Origin: Streptomyces sp.
GTDB taxonomy: Bacteria > Actinomycetota > Actinomycetes > Streptomycetales > Streptomycetaceae
Assembly: GCF_019510245.1 (NCBI RefSeq)
Contig: NZ_JAEKKT010000193.1
Coordinates: 31,276-86,876 of the forward strand
Length of the DNA stretch: 55,601 nt
Direction of reading: 5' to 3'
Program-made: the position numbers and the translations under genes
Notes under the pieces: generated by a model
The model's database searches: none
The model's input: the letters and a program-made list of their open reading frames with translations, nothing else
Told to the model about the DNA's origin: nothing
Shown here: positions 35,521-43,711 of the stretch, piece after piece
How the letters are laid out: every line of letters begins with the position of its first letter
Position numbering within the stretch: position 1 is the stretch's first letter

Positions 35521-35588
35521 GGCTGGTCGCTCAGTTCATCCCCCAGCCTTCGGCCGGGGATACCCCCAGCGCCCCCTTCGGGGCGCCG
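35521..35588. repeat. Dispersed Streptomyces intergenic repeat, copy 2
   Basis: This copy shares CCCCCAGCCTTCGGCCGGG and CCCCCAGCGCCCC-CTTCGGGGCGCC with copy 1. It lies between the convergent icmB and DUF5691 genes and folds into two hairpins, so it is a likely bidirectional terminator. Confidence 0.65.
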
Positions 35589-35601
35589 TTGCTCGCGTTT
35601 C

Positions 35602-37194
35602 TTAGGGGGTGCGGTCGTCGAGCTCCGCGAGCATCGCCGCCCGCAGTCCCAGGGTCGTCACCAGGCGTTGGAAGGCCTCTGCCCAGTAGCCGCCGGCTCC
35701 CGGTGCGGCGTCCTCGCGTTCGTCCGGGACCGCGAGGAGTGCGTCCAGGCGGCCGGCCTCCGCGGGATCCAGGCAGCGCTCGGCCAGGCCCATCACCCCG
35801 CTGAAGCTCCACGGGTAACTCCCGGCGTCCCGCGCGATGTCGAGGGCGTCGACCACGGACCGGCCGAGCGGCGCGGACCACGGTACGGCGCACACGCCGA
35901 GCAGCTGGAACGCCTCCGACAGGCCGTGCGCCGCGATGAAACCGGCCACCCAGCCGGCCCGCTCCCCGTCCTCCAGCGTGCCCAGCAGCTTGGCCCGCTC
36001 GGCCAGGGACACCGCGCCCGGGCCGCCCGCCTCCGGTGCCCCCGGCACCCCGAGCAGCGCTCTCGCCCACTCGGCGTCCCCCTGCCGTACGGCGGCCCGG
36101 CACCAGGCCGCGTGCAGCTCGCCCTGCCACCCGTCCGCCACCGCCAGCGCCACGATCTCCCGGGGCGTACGGCCGCCGAGCCGGGCGGGCCACGTGGAGA
36201 GCGGGGCCGCCTCCACCAACTGCCCGAGCCACCACGACCGTTCGCCGCGTCCGGTGGGCGGTTTGGCCACGACCCCGTCGCGCTCCATCCCCGGGTCGCA
36301 CTCCGGCGGTGCCTCCACCGCGATCACCGGTCCGTCCCCGGTGTGGTCGACCGCCACGCATGCCCCGGCCCGCACCGCCATCCGCCCGGCGAGCGCCGAG
36401 GCGGGCAGCGCGGACAGCAGTTCGGCCGCCGTGGTCCGCACGTTACGGCTGCGGTCCGACAGCGCCTGCTCCAGGAACGGCTCGTCCCCGGCGGCCAGTC
36501 CCGTGCGCAGCGAGTCGAGGAACATCAGCCGGTCCTCGGCCCGCTCCGTCGCCCAGGTCCCGGCCAGCAGCTCGCGCGCCGCCTCTGGCGAACGGGCCCG
36601 CAGCGCGGCCAGCAGGGCGACCCGCTCGGCGAACAGACCCTCCTGCCACAGCTGCCGTATCGCGTCGGTGTCCTCGGGACCGGGCAGGGCCGCACCGCCG
36701 CCCGGGGCCGCGCGCAGGGCGAACCGCCAGTCCTGGTTGAGCCGGGCCAGCCACAGGGCGCGCGGTCCGGCGAAGGCCAGCGCGGCGGGCCGCAGGTCGG
36801 TACGGCCCCGGGCCGCGTCCAGCAGGGCGGGCAGCGCCTGCGGGGGCGCGGCGAACCCGCGTGCGTTGGCCGCCGCGAGCCACTGCGGCAGCAGCTCCAT
36901 CAGGTCGGGCGAGGTGCCCCGGCGGCCACCGGCCGCGGTGCCGGGACGGTCGGACAGCAGCATCGCCAGCCTGCGTGCCGCGGCGGCCGGCAGCGCGGGG
37001 CGCGGGTCTTCGGGGGCCGGTTCCGGGCGGCGCGCGGCCGGCGCCGGACGCAGCCCGGCCCGCCGGCGTACGGCTGCCAAGGCCGCCTCGTCCAGCAGGG
37101 CCACCGGGGCCTCACGGCCCGGTGCGTCGGCCGCGGGCGGACGCCGGTCCGTGCCCAGCAGGGCCGTGGTGACGAGATCCTCCCAAGCGGTCAC
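35602..37194 (-). CDS. DUF5691 family protein
   Basis: The 530-residue protein matches the DUF5691 family in length and in its opening TAWEDLVTTALLGTDRRPP. The body consists of Leu/Ala-rich helical segments, some of which look like HEAT-type repeats (SDRSRNVRTTAAELLSALP, near residue 245). It has no signal or membrane segment. The start is GTG 37194 with GAAGGGGAA about 5 bases upstream, right beside a 9-bp repeat array. It is the second gene of a leftward pair with the SWIM protein, 112 bases apart, and neighbours the MoxR-DUF5682-VWA operon. The shared context suggests one system, possibly with a scaffold role. No reaction is known. Confidence 0.8.
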   Translation of the reverse strand: MTAWEDLVTTALLGTDRRPPAADAPGREAPVALLDEAALAAVRRRAGLRPAPAARRPEPAPEDPRPALPAAAARRLAMLLSDRPGTAAGGRRGTSPDLMELLPQWLAAANARGFAAPPQALPALLDAARGRTDLRPAALAFAGPRALWLARLNQDWRFALRAAPGGGAALPGPEDTDAIRQLWQEGLFAERVALLAALRARSPEAARELLAGTWATERAEDRLMFLDSLRTGLAAGDEPFLEQALSDRSRNVRTTAAELLSALPASALAGRMAVRAGACVAVDHTGDGPVIAVEAPPECDPGMERDGVVAKPPTGRGERSWWLGQLVEAAPLSTWPARLGGRTPREIVALAVADGWQGELHAAWCRAAVRQGDAEWARALLGVPGAPEAGGPGAVSLAERAKLLGTLEDGERAGWVAGFIAAHGLSEAFQLLGVCAVPWSAPLGRSVVDALDIARDAGSYPWSFSGVMGLAERCLDPAEAGRLDALLAVPDEREDAAPGAGGYWAEAFQRLVTTLGLRAAMLAELDDRTP

Positions 37195-37204
37195 GGGGTT
37201 CCCC

Positions 37205-37285
37205 TTCCACGAGTTCCACGAGTTCCACGAGTTCCACGAGATCCAGGAGTTCTGCGGGTTCTTCGGGTCCTACGGGTCCTGCGAG
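37205..37285. repeat. 9-bp tandem array between the SWIM and DUF5691 genes
   Basis: Four perfect copies of TTCCACGAG (37205-37240) are followed by five diverged 9-mers (ATCCAGGAG, TTCTGCGGG, TTCTTCGGG, TCCTACGGG, TCCTGCGAG). The array is 81 bp long. It starts 10 bases upstream of the DUF5691 start codon and touches its ribosome-binding site. Confidence 0.75.
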
Positions 37286-37306
37286 CCGGCTCGGGTGCCG
37301 GCCGGG

Positions 37307-38662
37307 TCAGCACAGCGGTACCGCCTCGCCCGCTTCCTCCGGCCAGGCCGTCAGCGGGGTGAAGCCGCGGTGGCCGCACTCGCCGAAGACCGTGACCGGG
37401 GCGCCGCCCGAGAGCGCGACCAGCCGCCACAGACCCGGTCCGGAACGCGCCCCGGGAGCAAGGGGCAGCGCCGACTCGCCCTCCGCGTCCGCCAGTTGCC
37501 AGGAGTCGCCGTCCGGGACCGGCACCACCCGGCCGAGCGTCACCGGCACCGAATCCAGCCATGGGTCGTCGCGCAGTGCCGCCCCGTACCCGGCCGCCGC
37601 CCGTGCCGTCGGTACGCCCGGCGGCCGTGCCGGCAGGGGCGCGGGAGCGGCGAACCGCTCACCCAGCGCCGCCCGGTACTGACCCGCGCCCGGATAGGCG
37701 GACAGCTCCGCGTCCAGCGCGAGGCCGACCGGCAGCGCCAGCTCGGGGGCGCGGCCGGCCGCGCCGTAGGAGAGGAGCAGCGCCGTACGGCCCGAGTCGG
37801 CGCCGTGCAGCCAGATCCGGCGGGTCGTCAGCTTCGAGTCCGCCGTGTCGTACTGGGCGAGGACCAGCCAGCGGTCGCGCACCGGCGGGCCGTCCGCCGG
37901 CGCGGGCAGGCCGACCCGGGAGCGGACCGTGGCCGCGAGACCCGCCGGGAGCCGGTCGCGGCGCAGCCAGCCCTGGTCGAGGAGATGCAGCAGCGCGCAC
38001 TCCTCGAGCAGCCGCACCGGCCAGCCCGGTCCGGAGCCCGGTATCGCCCCCAGCTCCCGCACCCGCGCGGCCAGTCCGGGAGCCTGGGCGTCGACCATGC
38101 GGGCCGCCGTCTCCTCCCACAACCCGTACCCCGCCTGCTCCGCCGCGGCCAGGCCGCCGCGCAGCAGGTCGGACAGCCGCTGCTCCAGCTCCGTGGCGCC
38201 CGCCGTGACCCGCTCGGCCCGCTGCTCCACCCGACGCCGGGCCGCCGCGGGATCAGCCGCGGCCGGGGAACTCCCGGTGCCCGCCGCCCGTTTCCCCTCC
38301 GCGCGCTCGCGTCTGCCCGCGATCCACTGCTCGGCCCAGTCCGGCGGCCGCTGCGCCGCCGGCACCGAGTCGCCCCCGCCGGCCCAGAGCAGCAGCAGGC
38401 CGAGGGCGTGCTTGCAGGGGAACTTCCGGCTCGGGCAACTGCACTTGTAGGCGGGACCCGCCGGGTCGGCGATGTCCACGATCGTCTGGTACGGCTTGCT
38501 GCCGCTGCCCTTGCACAGTCCCCATACCGTCCCCTCCTCGCAACTCCCGGCCCCGGACCACGGCCCCGCCGCTCCGAGCCTGCTTCCCGCTGTGCGTGAC
38601 GCGGCGTCAGGCGCCAGGGCCAGCACCTGGTCCGCGCTCCAGCGCACCCCCTGCTGAGTCAT
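37307..38662 (-). CDS. SWIM zinc-finger domain protein
   Basis: The 451-residue protein has a SWIM zinc finger near residue 75, CxC...CxH in YKCSCPSRKFPCKHALG, a module that binds DNA or protein partners. The rest is helical then beta-rich, with no named domain (ALGERFAAPAPLP, PVTVFGECGHRGFTPL). I chose ATG 38662 because its -10 box ends 7 bases upstream, which predicts a leaderless message; an ATG 10 codons earlier would lie inside the promoter. It is the first gene of the leftward pair with DUF5691 and is divergent from moxR, sharing a damage-type promoter region. Confidence 0.85.
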   Translation of the reverse strand: MTQQGVRWSADQVLALAPDAASRTAGSRLGAAGPWSGAGSCEEGTVWGLCKGSGSKPYQTIVDIADPAGPAYKCSCPSRKFPCKHALGLLLLWAGGGDSVPAAQRPPDWAEQWIAGRRERAEGKRAAGTGSSPAAADPAAARRRVEQRAERVTAGATELEQRLSDLLRGGLAAAEQAGYGLWEETAARMVDAQAPGLAARVRELGAIPGSGPGWPVRLLEECALLHLLDQGWLRRDRLPAGLAATVRSRVGLPAPADGPPVRDRWLVLAQYDTADSKLTTRRIWLHGADSGRTALLLSYGAAGRAPELALPVGLALDAELSAYPGAGQYRAALGERFAAPAPLPARPPGVPTARAAAGYGAALRDDPWLDSVPVTLGRVVPVPDGDSWQLADAEGESALPLAPGARSGPGLWRLVALSGGAPVTVFGECGHRGFTPLTAWPEEAGEAVPLC

Positions 38663-38669
38663 GCCACCG

Positions 38670-38751
38670 AAGGTAGATCCCGCCACTGACAATCGCCCCG
38701 ACGGGCGCGTCTGCGCAGGTCAGAGCGATTGTCAGTGGCGTGGTGCACGGT
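38670..38751. promoter_or_regulatory. Divergent pair of RecA-NDp (PafBC-type) promoters
   Basis: A perfect 16-bp inverted repeat, CGCCACTGACAATCGC (38681-38696) and GCGATTGTCAGTGGCG (38725-38740), has a 28-bp spacer. Each arm is a DNA-damage promoter. Leftward it reads TTGTCA-GTG-N8-TACCTT, with the -10 at 38670-38675. Rightward it reads TTGTCA-GTG-N8-CACGGT, with the -10 at 38746-38751. Both fit TTGTCR-GTG-N8-TAnnnT; the rightward -10 has C for the first T. Both operons should therefore be induced together on DNA damage, in a LexA-independent way. Confidence 0.8.
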
Positions 38752-38794
38752 GGACACCAGATCCGAACCGGCCGAGCTGGAGGGGGCCTCAGCC

Positions 38795-39913
38795 ATGACT
38801 GTGTCCGTGGAACCGACCGACCCGACGACCGTCGAGAGCGCACTGCGACCGCACGCCGAGCACGCCTTCGCCGCCGAACTCGCGGCACTGGCCGCGCAGG
38901 ACGACCGGCCGCGCCCGGCCCGCTGGAAGCTGTCGCCGTGGGCGGTGGCCACCTATCTGCTCGGCGGCACCCTGCCGGACGGCACGGTGATCACGCCGAA
39001 GTACGTCGGCCCGCGCCGCATCGTCGAGGTCGCCGTCACCACCCTCGCCACCGACCGCGCCCTGCTCCTGCTCGGCGTGCCCGGCACCGCCAAGACCTGG
39101 GTCTCCGAGCACCTGGCCGCCGCCGTCAGCGGCGACTCGACCCTGCTGGTGCAGGGCACGGCCGGCACCCCGGAGGAGGCGATCCGCTACGGCTGGAACT
39201 ACGCGCAGCTGCTCGCCCACGGCCCGAGCCGGGACGCCCTCGTGCCCAGCCCCGTCATGCGGGCCATGGCGGAGGGCATGACGGCCAGGGTCGAGGAGCT
39301 CACCCGGATCCCCGCCGACGTCCAGGACACGCTGATCACGATCCTGTCCGAGAAGACCCTGCCGATCCCCGAGCTGGGCCAGGAGGTGCAGGCGGTCCGC
39401 GGCTTCAACCTGATCGCCACCGCCAACGACCGCGACCGGGGTGTCAACGAGCTCTCCAGCGCCCTGCGCCGCCGCTTCAACACCGTGGTGCTGCCACTGC
39501 CGGAGAGCCCGGACGCCGAGGTCGACATCGTCGCGCGCCGCGTCGACCAGCTCGGCCGCTCCCTGGAGCTGCCGGCCGTGCCCGACGGCATCGAGGAGAT
39601 CCGCCGTGTCGTCACCGTCTTCCGCGAGCTGCGCGCCGGCGTCACCACCGACGGCCGCACCAGGATCAAGTCGCCGAGCGGCACGCTCTCCACGGCCGAG
39701 GCGATCTCCGTCGTCACGGGCGGCCTCGCCCTGGCGGCCCACTTCGGGGACGGCGTGCTGCGCGCCGGTGACGTCGCGGCCGGCATCCTCGGCGCGGTCG
39801 TCCGCGACCCGGCCGCCGACCGGGTCGTCTGGCAGGAGTACCTGGAGACGGTCGTCCGCGAGCGGGACGGCTGGAAGGACTTCTACCGCGCCTGCCGCGA
39901 GGTGAGCGCGTGA
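38795..39913 (+). CDS. MoxR-type AAA+ ATPase
   Basis: The 372-residue protein is a MoxR-like AAA+ ATPase. Walker A is LLGVPGTAKTW near residue 97, and sensor 1 is FNLIATANDRD. The arginine-finger region is SSALRRRFNTVVLPLPESPD. The Walker B region reads ARVEELTRIPADVQDTL; the usual DE pair is EE here, which may lower ATP hydrolysis. MoxR ATPases act as chaperones with VWA partners, and one is encoded two genes downstream. ATG 38795 follows GGAGGGGG. The stop overlaps the next start by 4 bases. Confidence 0.9.
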   Translation: MTVSVEPTDPTTVESALRPHAEHAFAAELAALAAQDDRPRPARWKLSPWAVATYLLGGTLPDGTVITPKYVGPRRIVEVAVTTLATDRALLLLGVPGTAKTWVSEHLAAAVSGDSTLLVQGTAGTPEEAIRYGWNYAQLLAHGPSRDALVPSPVMRAMAEGMTARVEELTRIPADVQDTLITILSEKTLPIPELGQEVQAVRGFNLIATANDRDRGVNELSSALRRRFNTVVLPLPESPDAEVDIVARRVDQLGRSLELPAVPDGIEEIRRVVTVFRELRAGVTTDGRTRIKSPSGTLSTAEAISVVTGGLALAAHFGDGVLRAGDVAAGILGAVVRDPAADRVVWQEYLETVVRERDGWKDFYRACREVSA

Positions 39914-42315
39914 GCGACGACACGGCGTGGCGGCGGTCGCCCGGCCCCGGACCGCTGCTGCTGGGGGTACGGCACCACGGGCCCGGCTCCGCGCGGGCGG
40001 TACGGGCCGCGCTGGACGCCGCCCGGCCGCGGGCGGTGCTGATCGAGGGGCCGCCCGAGGCCGACTCGCTGGTCCCGCTCGCCGCCGACCCGGAGATGCG
40101 GCCACCGGTCGCGCTCCTCGCGCACGCCGTGGACGAGCCCGGCCGCTCGGCGTTCTGGCCGCTGGCCGACTTCAGCCCCGAGTGGGTGGCGCTCCGCTGG
40201 GCCCTGGAGCACGGGGCCCCGGCCCGCTTCATCGACCTGCCGGCGACGCACATGCTGGCCTGGGAGCGGCGGGAGGACCCGTGCGAACCGGACGACGGAC
40301 CCGGCGCCGGGCAGCGGCAGGTCCGCGTCGACCCCCTCGCCGCGCTCGCCGAGGCCGCCGGTCACGACGATCCCGAGCGCTGGTGGGAGGACGTCGTCGA
40401 GCACCGCGGCGGGGCCGGGGAGCGGGACGTGTTCGCGCCGTTCGCAGCGGTGGCGGAGGCGATGGGTGCGCTGCGCGAGACGTACGGGGGCGGTGGCCGC
40501 GACCGGGATGCCGTGCGCGAGGCCCACATGCGGCTCCGGCTGCGCGCCGCACAGCGGGAGTTCGGGGAGCAGGTCGCGGTGGTGTGCGGGGCGTGGCACG
40601 TGCCGGCGCTGGGCGCGAAGACCACCGTCGCCGCCGACCGCGAACTGCTGAAGGGACTCCCCAAGGTCAAGGCGGACATGACCTGGGTGCCGTGGACGAA
40701 CCGCAGGCTGGCCCGGGCGAGCGGCTACGGCGCGGGCATCGACTCGCCGGGCTGGTACGGCCACCTGTTCCGCGCCCCGGACCGACCGGTGGAGCGGTGG
40801 CTCACCAAGGTGGCCGGACTGCTCCGAGAGGAGGACCGGATCGTCTCCTCGGCCCATGTCATCGAGGCGGTGCGGCTGGCCGAGACGCTCGCGGTGATGC
40901 GCGGCCGCCCGCTGCCCGGCCTCGGGGAGACGACCGACGCGGTGCGGGCGGTGCTCTGCGAGGGCTCCGACGTCCCGCTGGCGCTGGTGCACGACCGGCT
41001 GGTGGTCGGGGACGTGCTGGGGGAGGTGCCGGAGGCGGCGCCCGCGGTGCCGTTGCAGCGGGACCTGGCCCGGGAGCAGCGCAGGCTCAGGCTGAAGCCG
41101 GAGGCGCTGGAGCGGGAGCTGGAGCTGGACCTGCGCAAGGAGGGCGACGCCGGGCGCAGCCGGCTGCTGCACAGGCTGCGGCTGCTCGGTGTCGGATGGG
41201 GGGAGCCCGCGCAGTCGCGGGGAAGCACGGGCACGTTCCGGGAGACGTGGCGGCTGCGCTGGGAGCCGGAGCTGTCGGTGCGGGTGGCCGAGGCCGGGGT
41301 GTGGGGGACGACCGTCGAGGGCGCGGCGACGGCCAGGGCCGAGGCCGACGCGGTGCAGGCGAGTGCCCTCGCCGACGTCACCGGGCTCGCCGAGCACTGC
41401 CTGCTCGCCGGGCTGCCGGACGCGCTGCCGGTGGTGATGCGGGTGCTCGCCGACCGGGCCGCGCTGGACACGGACGTCGGCCGGCTCGCCCAGGCCCTGC
41501 CGGCCCTGGTCCGCTCCCTGCGCTACGGCGACGTGCGGGGCACCGACACCCAGGCGCTCGCAGGGGTCGCCGCGGGTCTCGCCGAGCGGGTCTTCGTCGG
41601 GCTGCCGCCGGCCTGCGCCGCCCTCGACGCGGACGCGGCCGACGAGATGCGCGGCCATGTGGACGCGGTGCACACGGCGGTGGGACTGCTCGGGGAGGCG
41701 GCGCAGGCCGGATCCGGCCACTCGGACCTCCGCCTCCGCTGGCGGGCCGTGCTGCGCACGCTCTCCGGGCGGGACACCGTGCCCGGCGTGCTGCGCGGGC
41801 GGGCCGTGCGGATCCTGCTGGACGAGGGGGAGCTGGAGCCGCAGGAGGCGGCGCGGCTGATGGGGCTGGTGCTCTCGCCGGGAACCCCGCCGGCGGACGC
41901 GGCCGCCTGGATCGAGGGGTTCGTCGGCGGGAGCGGCGGCGGCGGGATGCTGCTGGTGCACGACGAGCGGCTGCTCGGCCTGGTCGACGCCTGGCTGACC
42001 GGGGTGCCGGCGGAGGCGTTCACCGACGTGCTGCCGCTGCTGCGCCGGACGTTCTCGGTGTACGAGCCCGGGGTGCGCCGGACCATCGGCGAACTGGTGC
42101 GCCGTGGCCCGGGGGAGCGGCCGCGGGGCGCGGGGCAGGCCGCCGGGACACCGGGTTTCGGCGCCGAGCCGGACGCCGCGCGCGCCGACGCCGTGCTGCC
42201 GGTGCTGCGGCTGCTGCTCGGCCTCGACGAACTCGATGCGGCGGAGGACACGGCGCAAGAGGCGGCGCTGGGCGCGGCGGATCCCGACAACGACCTTGTG
42301 GAGGCGGGGAGATGA
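39910..42315 (+). CDS. DUF5682 family protein
   Basis: The 801-residue protein matches the DUF5682 family. The N-terminal part has LLLGVRHHGPGSARAV near residue 17 and VLIEGPPEADSL near residue 42. A later AVVCGAWHVPAL near residue 225 completes a pattern that recalls the TraB/TIKI/erythromycin-esterase fold, where such Glu and His residues form an active site. The second half is helical. The start is GTG overlapping the moxR stop, and its own stop overlaps the VWA start by 4 bases, so the three genes are translationally coupled. The function is unknown; a hydrolase working with the MoxR-VWA pair is a plausible guess. Confidence 0.85.
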   Translation: MSDDTAWRRSPGPGPLLLGVRHHGPGSARAVRAALDAARPRAVLIEGPPEADSLVPLAADPEMRPPVALLAHAVDEPGRSAFWPLADFSPEWVALRWALEHGAPARFIDLPATHMLAWERREDPCEPDDGPGAGQRQVRVDPLAALAEAAGHDDPERWWEDVVEHRGGAGERDVFAPFAAVAEAMGALRETYGGGGRDRDAVREAHMRLRLRAAQREFGEQVAVVCGAWHVPALGAKTTVAADRELLKGLPKVKADMTWVPWTNRRLARASGYGAGIDSPGWYGHLFRAPDRPVERWLTKVAGLLREEDRIVSSAHVIEAVRLAETLAVMRGRPLPGLGETTDAVRAVLCEGSDVPLALVHDRLVVGDVLGEVPEAAPAVPLQRDLAREQRRLRLKPEALERELELDLRKEGDAGRSRLLHRLRLLGVGWGEPAQSRGSTGTFRETWRLRWEPELSVRVAEAGVWGTTVEGAATARAEADAVQASALADVTGLAEHCLLAGLPDALPVVMRVLADRAALDTDVGRLAQALPALVRSLRYGDVRGTDTQALAGVAAGLAERVFVGLPPACAALDADAADEMRGHVDAVHTAVGLLGEAAQAGSGHSDLRLRWRAVLRTLSGRDTVPGVLRGRAVRILLDEGELEPQEAARLMGLVLSPGTPPADAAAWIEGFVGGSGGGGMLLVHDERLLGLVDAWLTGVPAEAFTDVLPLLRRTFSVYEPGVRRTIGELVRRGPGERPRGAGQAAGTPGFGAEPDAARADAVLPVLRLLLGLDELDAAEDTAQEAALGAADPDNDLVEAGR

Positions 42316-43508
42316 CACCGGACGACACGGACGCAGATGCCGGCAGCGGCACCGGGTCCGCTGATCCCGCGCACGAGCGGCTGCGGCGGTGGCGGCTGGT
42401 GCTCGGGGGCGAGGCCGCCGACGGGACCGGGTGTGCGCTGTCGGGGCGGGACGCGGCGATGGACGGGACGCTGGCCGCGCTCTACGGGAAGGGGGACAGG
42501 GCGCAGTCGGGGCGGGAGCGTTCGGCGGGGCTCGGGGCCTCGGCGCCCTCGGTGGCGCGCTGGCTCGGCGACATCCGGACGTACTTTCCGTCCTCCGTCG
42601 TGCAGGTCATGCAGCGTGACGCCATCGACCGGCTCGGGCTGGCCGCGCTGCTGCTCGAACCGGAGATGCTGGAGGCGGTGGAGGCGGACGTGCACCTGGT
42701 CGGCACCCTGCTCTCGCTCAACAAGGCGATGCCGGAGACGACGAAGGAGACGGCCCGGGCGGTGGTCCGCAAGGTCGTCGACGACCTGGAGAAGCGGCTG
42801 GCCACCCGCACCCGGGCCACCCTCACCGGCGCCCTCGACCGCAGCGCCCGCATCAGCCGCCCGCGCCACCACGACATCGACTGGCACCGCACCATCGCGG
42901 CCAACCTCAAGCACTACCTGCCCGAGTACCGGACGGTGGTGCCGGAGCGGCTCGTCGGGTACGGGCGGGCGTCGCAGTCGGTGAAGAAGGAGGTGGTGCT
43001 CTGCATCGACCAGTCCGGGTCGATGGCGGCCTCGGTGGTGTACGCGTCGGTGTTCGGGGCGGTCCTGGCGTCCATGCGGTCGATCGACACCCGGCTCGTC
43101 GTCTTCGACACCGCGGTGGTCGACCTCACGGACCAGCTGGACGATCCGGTGGACGTCCTGTTCGGCACCCAGCTCGGCGGCGGCACGGACATCAACCGGG
43201 CGCTGGCGTACTGCCAGTCGCAGATCACCCGGCCTTCGGAGACCGTCGTCGTCCTCATCAGCGACCTCTACGAGGGCGGGATACGGAACGAGATGCTGAA
43301 GCGGGTCGCGGCGATGAAGGCGTCGGGCGTCCAGTTCGTCGCGCTGCTCGCGCTGTCCGACGAGGGCGCGCCGGCGTACGACCGGGAGCACGCGGCGGCG
43401 CTCGCGGCGCTGGGGGCACCGGCGTTCGCGTGTACGCCGGACCTCTTCCCCGAGGTGATGGCGGCGGCGATCGAGAAGCGGCCGATCCCGGTGCCGGACA
43501 CCGTGTGA
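42312..43508 (+). CDS. VWA domain protein partner of MoxR
   Basis: The 398-residue protein has an N-terminal helical region and a C-terminal von Willebrand A domain with a complete metal site: DQSGSM near residue 234, Thr in GGGTDINRAL near residue 294 and Asp in VVLISDLYEGG near residue 315. VWA proteins of this kind are substrate adaptors for MoxR AAA+ ATPases. It lacks a signal peptide, so the complex is cytosolic. ATG 42312 has GGGGAG just upstream and overlaps the DUF5682 stop. It is the last gene of the rightward operon. Confidence 0.9.
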   Translation: MTPDDTDADAGSGTGSADPAHERLRRWRLVLGGEAADGTGCALSGRDAAMDGTLAALYGKGDRAQSGRERSAGLGASAPSVARWLGDIRTYFPSSVVQVMQRDAIDRLGLAALLLEPEMLEAVEADVHLVGTLLSLNKAMPETTKETARAVVRKVVDDLEKRLATRTRATLTGALDRSARISRPRHHDIDWHRTIAANLKHYLPEYRTVVPERLVGYGRASQSVKKEVVLCIDQSGSMAASVVYASVFGAVLASMRSIDTRLVVFDTAVVDLTDQLDDPVDVLFGTQLGGGTDINRALAYCQSQITRPSETVVVLISDLYEGGIRNEMLKRVAAMKASGVQFVALLALSDEGAPAYDREHAAALAALGAPAFACTPDLFPEVMAAAIEKRPIPVPDTV

Positions 43509-43711
43509 CGACCGTGCCGGATGGGTGACTTGTCGACTCGACGATGTCCGCGCCGTCGCCAAAAGGGACATGAGTACCCATCGGTAACGGGGGGCTTGCG
43601 CACCCTCGGGAGTCCCGTGCAAGGATCGAAGTCTCCACTGGTCTTTCACCGGCCTTCACGCCGTTGGACCTTTTCTGCTCTGTTCCGCCGCACGGGAGGA
43701 CCCTCCCCGTC

